11,423 bases of DNA. Origin: J061 sp003695725 [NCBI: Candidatus Schekmanbacteria bacterium] (lineage in GTDB: Bacteria > Schekmanbacteria > GWA2-38-11). Shown here piece after piece: positions 6,201-11,423 of this stretch. Positions within the stretch are counted from its first letter, which is position 1; every line of letters starts with the position of its first letter. Made by a program: the position numbers and the translations under genes. Under the pieces are notes generated by a model. The model did no database searches. It was not told the origin of the DNA and worked only from the letters and a program-made list of their open reading frames with translations. The stretch covers positions 1 through 11,423 of the forward strand of contig RFHX01000310.1 in the NCBI GenBank assembly GCA_003695725.1. The letters run 5' to 3'.

Positions 6201-6626
6201 ATGAGGTTAAGAGCTGTAGTATTTGACGATGACCCGGAGATTAGGAATCTATTAACAAAGATTCTTGAGCTTCGCGGTTATGAAGTATTGGCATTTGCCG
6301 AGCATAGAAGCTGCACACTTTATGAAAATCCCTCTTGTTATTGCAAATACAAAGAAGCATGTGCCGATGTGATAATAACCGACCTATGTATGCCGGTTTC
6401 GACAGGAATCGAGTTTGTTAGAAACCAGCGCAAAAAAGGATGTAAGGTAAAGAATATAGCCATTATGTCCGGCGATTGGACTGATTCAGATGTAAAGAAA
6501 GCGAAGAAGTATAAATGTCATATTTTTTATAAACCCTTTGGGATAGAAGAAATAAATAAATGGCTTGACCTTTGCGAGTCTCGAATTGACCCTCAACGAA
6601 GACTATATTCTTGGACTGAATATTGA
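6201..6626 (+). CDS. Stand-alone response-regulator receiver domain with cysteine-rich insertion
   Basis: A 141-residue cytoplasmic protein that is a single REC domain with no output domain. Conserved residues are the acidic pair D10-D11, the phospho-acceptor D61 in ITDLCMP, the switch Ser S90 in MSG, and K111 in YKPF. Between beta2 and beta3 it carries an insertion with C38, C46, C48 and C54; further cysteines are C63, C81, C106 and C125, giving eight in all. I recall similar proteins with such a cluster and a conserved terminal IDP..R segment in deltaproteobacteria. The clustered cysteines could bind metal or sense redox state; this is inference. The Shine-Dalgarno GGGAGG (6186-6191) is strong. 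cstA starts 55 nt downstream with no visible terminator between, so the two may be cotranscribed. No histidine kinase gene is in the window. Confidence 0.9.
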   Translation: MRLRAVVFDDDPEIRNLLTKILELRGYEVLAFAEHRSCTLYENPSCYCKYKEACADVIITDLCMPVSTGIEFVRNQRKKGCKVKNIAIMSGDWTDSDVKKAKKYKCHIFYKPFGIEEINKWLDLCESRIDPQRRLYSWTEY

Positions 6627-6681
6627 TTTTTCCTTCCTGATTCGATATCCTTTTAATGCACTTTTTTTTTGGAGAGAGTGA

Positions 6682-8355
6682 ATGAATGGTGCATTACTTG
6701 CAGTAATCGTAATAGCGGCATTTCTTGCTTCATATTTTAGTTATGCAGGTATTCTTGGGAAGAAGGTTTTAAGACTTGACGCTTCAAGAATAACACCGGC
6801 GCATAAATTTAGGGATGATATTGATTTTGTTCCTACCAATCGCTTTGTTCTCTTTGGCCATCATTTTGCCTCAATTGCAGGGGCGGCGCCTATTGTAGGT
6901 CCTGCTATTGCAGTTATATATGGATGGCTGCCGGGATTGCTATGGATTGTTTTTGGTTCCATATTTCTTGGCGCAGCACATGATTTTGCTGCTCTTGTAG
7001 TTTCTTTGCGCCATGGAGGACGATCAATTGGAGATTTAACAAAGGATATTATTGGAGCACGCGCAAGAAATTTATTCCTCATTTTGATATATTTCGGTTT
7101 AAGCATCGTGTTGGCTGTATTCGCCCTTGTTATAGGAGTGCTTTTCAAAGAACATCCACAAGCAGTATTCCCGACATTTTTTTTGATTGCTCTTGCAATG
7201 GTTATTGGCACATTGGTTTATAAAACTCCAATTGGCTTAGGACCTGCGACAGTTGCTGGTGTCCTTGTAATGGGGTGGAGTATTTGGTATGGAGTCTATC
7301 ATCCTATTGGTGCTGATTTGGAGACATCACAATGGATTACAATTTTGATGATTTACGCATTCGTTGCCTCCATTCTTCCTGTATGGTTTCTGCTTCAACC
7401 TCGCGACTATTTAAATTCCTTTGCTTTATATTTTGGACTTGGAGCAATGTATTTGGGATTGTTTATTGTCAGACCTGAGATAGTGGCGCCTGTGATAAGA
7501 ATAAAACCTGAAGGCGCTCCTCCAATTTTCCCTTTCTTGTTCATATTGATTGCTTGTGGAGCAATTTCTGGATTTCATTCTCTCGTTGCATCGGGGACAA
7601 CGGCAAAGCAGATTGATAAAGAAACGGATTCTAAATTTGTGGGATATGGCGCAATGCTTGCAGAAGGAGCACTGGCAACAATGGCGCTTATTGCCTGTAC
7701 TGCCGGTATTGGAAGCGCTGAAGCTTGGCAGGCAAGATATGCCACTTGGGGAGCGATGAATTCGCTTCAAAATAAACTTGGGGCATTTGTCGATGGTGCA
7801 GGAGGTTTTGTTTCCGCATTGGGCTTTTCTCTTGATTTTTCAAAAACCCTCGTCGTAGTAATCGTTGTATCTTTTGCAATGACGACTCTTGATACCTGCG
7901 CAAGGATGCTTCGCTTTATTGTTTCTGAAATAGGTGAGAGTGCAGGAATCACTGCATTGAAGAACAGATACATTGCTTCTGCTGTTGCTGTCCTTTCAGG
8001 GCTTGCACTTGCCAAAATACCGATGGGAAAAGTATCAACTGGAATGGCATTGTGGCCTGTTTTTGGGGCAACGAATCAAATATTGGGCGCTCTTGCACTG
8101 CTGACTATAAGCGTATATCTTTTCAAAAGACAAAGACCTATTGCTTATAGCATAATACCAATGTTTTTTATGCTTGCTATAACAATCTCTGCGATGATGA
8201 TTAACATAAAAAAATATTATGAAAGCGGCAACTACTTCCTTCTTATTGTTGGTTCATTGATTTTGCTCCTCGAGATTTGGCTTGCCTTTGAAGCTTTTAT
8301 TGTATTTCGTGAAAGCAGAACCGAAGAAAAAGCCGTTATGAATTCTCATTTTTAA
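6682..8355 (+). CDS. cstA: CstA-family carbon starvation protein (peptide/pyruvate transporter)
   Basis: A 557-residue polytopic membrane protein with about 14-16 hydrophobic segments. Family motifs are strong: DFVPTNRFVLFGHHFASIAG (48-67), GSIFLGAAHDF (92-102), the LRHGGRSIGDL block (109-119), QPRDYLN (239-245), SGFHSLVASGTTAKQI (296-311), TTLDTCARMLRF (401-412) and WPVFGATNQILGAL (458-471). E. coli CstA is about 700 residues. This belongs to the compact form, common in anaerobes and Gram-positives, that lacks the long C-terminal extension. CstA proteins import peptides or pyruvate during carbon limitation. GGAGAG at 6671-6676 lies just before the ATG. The upstream gene encodes a receiver-domain protein, which is notable because CstA-like carriers are often controlled by two-component systems (BtsSR/YpdAB type), though those regulators have LytTR output domains. 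No clear terminator follows: the hairpin at 8407-8420 lacks a U tract. Confidence 0.95.
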   Translation: MNGALLAVIVIAAFLASYFSYAGILGKKVLRLDASRITPAHKFRDDIDFVPTNRFVLFGHHFASIAGAAPIVGPAIAVIYGWLPGLLWIVFGSIFLGAAHDFAALVVSLRHGGRSIGDLTKDIIGARARNLFLILIYFGLSIVLAVFALVIGVLFKEHPQAVFPTFFLIALAMVIGTLVYKTPIGLGPATVAGVLVMGWSIWYGVYHPIGADLETSQWITILMIYAFVASILPVWFLLQPRDYLNSFALYFGLGAMYLGLFIVRPEIVAPVIRIKPEGAPPIFPFLFILIACGAISGFHSLVASGTTAKQIDKETDSKFVGYGAMLAEGALATMALIACTAGIGSAEAWQARYATWGAMNSLQNKLGAFVDGAGGFVSALGFSLDFSKTLVVVIVVSFAMTTLDTCARMLRFIVSEIGESAGITALKNRYIASAVAVLSGLALAKIPMGKVSTGMALWPVFGATNQILGALALLTISVYLFKRQRPIAYSIIPMFFMLAITISAMMINIKKYYESGNYFLLIVGSLILLLEIWLAFEAFIVFRESRTEEKAVMNSHF

Positions 8356-8509
8356 AAATTCCTTAAACAATTAATTATTCCCGTTTATGGTGATAAATAA
8401 AAACCTTCCTTATGAAAGGATGTTAAGAATCTTAGATTTGATTTTATAAGGATAATTGATAATAATGCACAGAGGATGAAAAAAATTTAACAAAAAGAAA
8501 GTGAGTAAA

Positions 8510-9652
8510 ATGATAAAATCGACTCTAATAAATGCGGCTATAAAAATTTTGGTCAAGGGCGATATCGAGATAAGAAGCTATCTTTGTCCAACTATTAAAT
8601 CACCGAAATCCCATTGTAAGCTTTGCGTTGAAACCTGTCCTGCTGATGCAATTAGGCTTGCAGATGAGATAATCGATGAAAAGAAATGTTTCAATTGTGG
8701 AATATGCGTTTCTGTTTGCCCTGCCGGAGTATATTCATCACGCAATCAGCCTGATTCGAAGATTGTTGAAGAAGCGAAAAGTGCGGCTGTAAAGAAGAAT
8801 GATTCCATTTCTCTCACTTTTTCATGTGGAATGGTTGAAGATGAAAATGAAACTTATAAATTGAAATGTCTTGGAAGATTGAATGAAAATATCATTCTTT
8901 GGCTTAAAAGGATGGGTATTGATGAAATATCATTCAACAGGGGAAACTGTGGGGATTGCACTCTTTCAGCAGGATATACAGTGTTTAAACAGAATTTGAG
9001 ACTTTCACGTTTAATTGAGGATTCATTAGGCAATGATTTTTGGAAAAAGTATAAGGAATTATCCCAATCGAATAGAAGAGTAGGGAAAGAGGGAGGTGTG
9101 TCACGAAGAGACTTTTTTAGGGCAATAAGAGGGAAGGGGCTTCTAAAAGTTGGAGAATTGGTTGAGGATTTATCCGAAAAGGATAAAAAGTCAGATATAA
9201 AAAAGAAAGGAGAAAGCCCGAGGAGGCGTCTATTGAAGAAAATTATATTGCCTGCAGACAAAGCAGCTGAAGAGATTGAAGCATCAGGAGGAATTATGCT
9301 TCCATTTGCTGATGCATTAATAAATGATTTCTGTATTGCATGTGATGTTTGTGCAATGCTTTGTCCTACAGCGGCAATAAGAAAGGTAACAGTGGGGGGA
9401 GAATTTAAAATTCAGTTTTATTATGACCGCTGTTTCAATTGTGGATTGTGTAGTGAAGTTTGTCTTACAAAGGCGATAGAATTGAAGAGTATTTTTGACG
9501 CAAAAAGATTGGAAACTTCGTCACCAAAGATATTGAAATCATTTATTAAAAAGATTTGTGATCTTTGCGGACAAGAATTTGGCGCAGTATATGAAAATGA
9601 AGCTATCTGTTATATGTGCAGAAAAGTGGGGAAGTCTTCGAATAAGATGTAA
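8510..9652 (+). CDS. Multi-cluster ferredoxin-like protein with 4Fe-4S motifs and C-terminal zinc ribbon
   Basis: A 380-residue soluble protein from the ATG at 8510; a GTG at 8501 would add three residues. Spacing to the GTGAG/AGAAAG region favours 8510. The N-terminal dicluster has C26, C36, C39, C43-P, with an unusual 9-residue gap after the first Cys, then C60, C63, C66, C70-P. The middle (about 100-155) holds C106, C120 in CLGRL, and C147-x2-C150. A basic linker (about 185-250) follows. The second dicluster has C275, C278, C281, C285-P and C308, C311, C314, C318. The end carries C350-x2-C353 and C367-x2-C370, a zinc-ribbon pattern. It should carry electrons through up to four 4Fe-4S clusters, but the partner enzyme is not in the window. 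Upstream, TTGATT (8438-8443) and AATAAT (8461-8466) with 17 bp between may be a weak promoter. The exact subfamily was not recognised. Confidence 0.85.
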   Translation: MIKSTLINAAIKILVKGDIEIRSYLCPTIKSPKSHCKLCVETCPADAIRLADEIIDEKKCFNCGICVSVCPAGVYSSRNQPDSKIVEEAKSAAVKKNDSISLTFSCGMVEDENETYKLKCLGRLNENIILWLKRMGIDEISFNRGNCGDCTLSAGYTVFKQNLRLSRLIEDSLGNDFWKKYKELSQSNRRVGKEGGVSRRDFFRAIRGKGLLKVGELVEDLSEKDKKSDIKKKGESPRRRLLKKIILPADKAAEEIEASGGIMLPFADALINDFCIACDVCAMLCPTAAIRKVTVGGEFKIQFYYDRCFNCGLCSEVCLTKAIELKSIFDAKRLETSSPKILKSFIKKICDLCGQEFGAVYENEAICYMCRKVGKSSNKM

Positions 9653-9741
9653 AAAATTCTAAATTAATCCTTCTTCCAATGAAAATAACATAATGTACAG
9701 TGACAGTATAATTGTGTGAGTTTTTGGACATTCATTCCTTT

Positions 9742-9780
9742 GATTTTTATGGCAGGAAAGTCCTGAAATCGAATCTTTTT
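9742..9780 (+). terminator. Weak candidate terminator after the ferredoxin-like gene
   Basis: CAGGA (9753-9757) pairs with TCCTG (9761-9765) around a 3-nt loop. An outer GATTT (9742-9746) pairs with AAATC (9766-9770) with a 6-nt bulge on one side. A run of five T follows at 9776-9780, rather far from the stem. Position and shape fit, but the distance to the T run is not ideal. Confidence 0.35.
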
Positions 9781-9838
9781 ATTTCTTGCTTTATTCTCTA
9801 AAAGTGTTATTTCATCACCTAATTTGAGGTAACAATAG

Positions 9839-10516
9839 ATGAAAAAAGAAGGGGTTTTTATTACATTTGAGGGAGGTGAAGGAAGCGGTAAAACCTCAGC
9901 AATTAATTTTGTGGCTGAGAGAATGAAAAAAGCCGGTGTTGATTATCTTTTGACAATGGAGCCGGGTGGGACAAAGATAGGAGAAGGTATAAGGAAAATT
10001 TTACTTTCTCCAAAGAGTAAAGGGATGGCACCTGAAACTGAGTTGATGCTTTATTGCGCAAGCAGAAGCGAGCATGTGAGAAAAGTAATCAAACCGGCTT
10101 TGAAGGACGGTAAAGTAGTCATATGTGACAGGTTTGATGATGCGACAATTGCATATCAGGGATACGGTAGAGGACTGAAACTGGATGATATAAAAAAAAT
10201 TAATTCATATGTCTGTGAAGGTTTGAAGCCTGATTTGACAATTCTATTAGATGTTGATCCTGTCAAAGGATTGAAAAGAGCGTCTGCTCGTAACAGCAAA
10301 GACGGGAGATGGAATGAGGGAAGATTCGAAAAGGAAAAAATTCATTTTCATAATTTGGTTAGAGAGGGATATTTGAAAATTGCAAGGAGTGAAAAAAAGC
10401 GTATAAAGGTCATCGATTCATCTGTTGATTTAAAAAAATTGCAGGATTCAGTATGGCGAGAGATAGAAGCTTTTCTTATCCAAAAAGAGTTGCTTTTGCC
10501 TTTTAAAGAAAGCTGA
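9839..10516 (+). CDS. tmk: Thymidylate kinase (dTMP kinase)
   Basis: A 225-residue cytoplasmic enzyme that phosphorylates dTMP to dTDP with ATP, an essential step of dTTP synthesis. The P-loop is GGEGSGKT (12-19). The substrate motif EPGGT is at 41-45, with the following IGEGIRK. The DR motif is D97-R98-F99, followed by AYQGYGRG (105-112), which contacts dTMP. The LID region (about 144-170) has R147, R151, R157 and R162, and DLTILLDVD (132-140) forms a core strand. Length is normal for bacterial Tmk (about 205-225). DRF DDA replaces the more usual DRY..ST, which is a mild variant. GAGGT (9826-9830) lies 8-9 nt upstream of the ATG. A TATAAT at 9707-9712 has no convincing -35. The neighbour ricT follows directly after 74 nt; in many bacteria holB lies between the two. 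Confidence 0.96.
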   Translation: MKKEGVFITFEGGEGSGKTSAINFVAERMKKAGVDYLLTMEPGGTKIGEGIRKILLSPKSKGMAPETELMLYCASRSEHVRKVIKPALKDGKVVICDRFDDATIAYQGYGRGLKLDDIKKINSYVCEGLKPDLTILLDVDPVKGLKRASARNSKDGRWNEGRFEKEKIHFHNLVREGYLKIARSEKKRIKVIDSSVDLKKLQDSVWREIEAFLIQKELLLPFKES

Positions 10517-10590
10517 TATAAATAATGTAGGTTATTTTTTAACATTTTTATAAAAAGTTAATCATAAAAGAGGTTTGATTTGGTGAAACA

Positions 10591-11423
10591 ATGGAAGTAG
10601 ATGAAATTAGAGAGGAAAGAGAAGAAATCATATACTGCCGTCTTTTAGGCAGCTGCAGATCACAGAAATATCTGACACAAGGTGTTAGTTTGAGAAAAGG
10701 TGACTTTTGTATTGTTGAGGGAGATAAAGGGCAGGATGCGGCATTGGTCAGTTCAAAGCCATTTTATGCAGACGAAAATGATGAAATACAATCCTTAAAA
10801 AAGATTATCCGTAAAGCAACTGATGAAGATTTAAAGAAAATTCAAGAAAATAAAGCAAAAGAGCCGGAAATACTTGCAAAAGCAATGGAGAAAGTCAGGG
10901 AAAAAAATCTCCAAATGAAAATTGTAAGGATTGATGTTGCTTTTGATAATTCAAAAATTGTTTTTTATTTTATCGCCGATGGCCGTATAGATTTTCGTGA
11001 ACTTGTGAAGGATCTTGCCTATGAATTTCGCACTCGCATTGAAATGAGACAGATAGGTGTGCGTGACCAAGCAAGAATGTATAGCGGTTTTGGACACTGT
11101 GGAAGAGAACTTTGCTGTAGATCCTTTCTTGAAGAATTTGAGCCGGTAACGATTAAGATGGCAAAAGCTCAAAATCTTACTTTGAATCCCAGTAAACTTT
11201 CAGGGGTATGCGGCAGATTGATGTGTTGTCTTATGTATGAATATTCAACATATAGAGAAATAAATAGAAACCTTCCTAAGTATGGAAAAAAAGTCAGGAC
11301 TCGTGATGGACAAGTAGGAAAAGTGAGAAAGATAAATACAATGACGAAGAAGATTTTGATTGAGCTTGAGGATAATACATTTATAACTGTTGATGCAGAT
11401 GATGTTACTCCTGAAAAACCACC
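10591..11423 (+). CDS. ricT: RicT/YaaT-like PSP1-domain protein (3' end outside window)
   Basis: The first 277 codons are present, open to the window end. The PSP1 domain runs from about 110 to 220: FYFIADGRIDFRELVKDLA (125-143), RIEMRQIGVRDQA (149-161), then the cysteine motifs C170-G-R-E-L-C175-C176 and C207-G-R-L-M-C212-C213. The latter match the [4Fe-4S] ligands of B. subtilis RicT. An SH3-like strand region (about 230-272) follows. In B. subtilis, RicT with RicA and RicF promotes mRNA maturation through RNase Y; in other phyla its role is unclear. The ATG at 10591 is the first in-frame start after a stop at 10576-10578. GGTGA (10582-10586) may serve as ribosome binding site, since GAGG at 10570-10573 is too far away. 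Residues 1-105 have a charged, probably coiled helix (about 62-107). The usual holB gene upstream is missing. Confidence 0.93.
   Translation, partial: MEVDEIREEREEIIYCRLLGSCRSQKYLTQGVSLRKGDFCIVEGDKGQDAALVSSKPFYADENDEIQSLKKIIRKATDEDLKKIQENKAKEPEILAKAMEKVREKNLQMKIVRIDVAFDNSKIVFYFIADGRIDFRELVKDLAYEFRTRIEMRQIGVRDQARMYSGFGHCGRELCCRSFLEEFEPVTIKMAKAQNLTLNPSKLSGVCGRLMCCLMYEYSTYREINRNLPKYGKKVRTRDGQVGKVRKINTMTKKILIELEDNTFITVDADDVTPEKP

Noticed and set aside
6861-7770. Long open frames on the minus strand inside cstA
   Set aside because: They lie fully inside a gene with strong family motifs, have no ribosome binding sites, and their translations are low-complexity and unlike real proteins.
8407-8420. 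Hairpin TCCTT/AAGGA after cstA as a terminator
   Set aside because: Only 5 bp of stem and no U tract on the plus strand; the T-rich side faces the minus strand, where there is no gene to end.
9101-9121. A twin-arginine-like motif SRRDFFR in the ferredoxin-like protein
   Set aside because: It lies near residue 200, in a basic linker between two cluster domains, with no hydrophobic stretch after it, so it cannot be an N-terminal Tat signal.
10539-10561. Hairpin TTAAC...GTTAA between tmk and ricT as a terminator
   Set aside because: The stem is almost entirely A-T and no T run follows it; it is probably just AT-rich spacer.
10951-11172. Minus-strand open frame inside the ricT gene
   Set aside because: It is opposite conserved PSP1 motifs and has no ribosome binding site, so it is an antisense shadow.

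Overview
The window is AT-rich chromosomal DNA with tightly packed genes on both strands. It suggests an anaerobic or microaerophilic bacterium with a Gram-negative type envelope. The signs are a membrane-fusion protein paired with a MacB/DevC-type ABC permease, a rubrerythrin, and a multi-cluster ferredoxin-like protein. The tmk and ricT/PSP1 genes at the right end are ordinary bacterial housekeeping genes. No plasmid, phage, insertion sequence, CRISPR or RNA gene is visible. The species cannot be fixed from the sequence; a deltaproteobacterium-like or candidate-phylum lineage would fit.

Left part (1-4483, all +): a single DUF5661 gene with a strong ribosome binding site ends at a good intrinsic terminator. 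It is followed by a four-gene operon: a cobalamin-binding sensor-like protein, an FtsX/MacB-like permease, its ATPase and an HlyD-type adaptor. The junctions overlap by 4 nt, are spaced by 14 nt, and overlap by 17 nt, so the four products are probably made together. No transcription-factor domain is attached to the B12 protein. The layout therefore suggests a B12- (perhaps light-) responsive protein tied to an exporter of unknown substrate.

Middle (4484-6626): a minus-strand remnant of a TPR protein, then a minus-strand rubrerythrin. The rubrerythrin has a near-consensus promoter and a 15-bp palindrome placed on its predicted transcription start; the palindrome core matches the IscR/Rrf2 type 1 operator. 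Divergent from it is a TerB-domain gene whose promoter overlaps one arm of a long imperfect hairpin. Next comes a stand-alone response-regulator receiver domain with a cysteine-rich insertion.

Right part (6682-11423, all +): a compact CstA-type peptide/pyruvate transporter gene directly follows the receiver gene and may be cotranscribed with it. Then come a protein with two pairs of 4Fe-4S motifs plus a terminal zinc ribbon, thymidylate kinase (tmk), and the 5' part of a RicT/YaaT (PSP1) gene that runs off the window. The holB gene often found between tmk and ricT is absent here.

The most interesting items are the B12-protein/ABC-exporter operon, the rubrerythrin operator and the cysteine-rich receiver protein. 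Whether any of these is undescribed cannot be decided without database searches.
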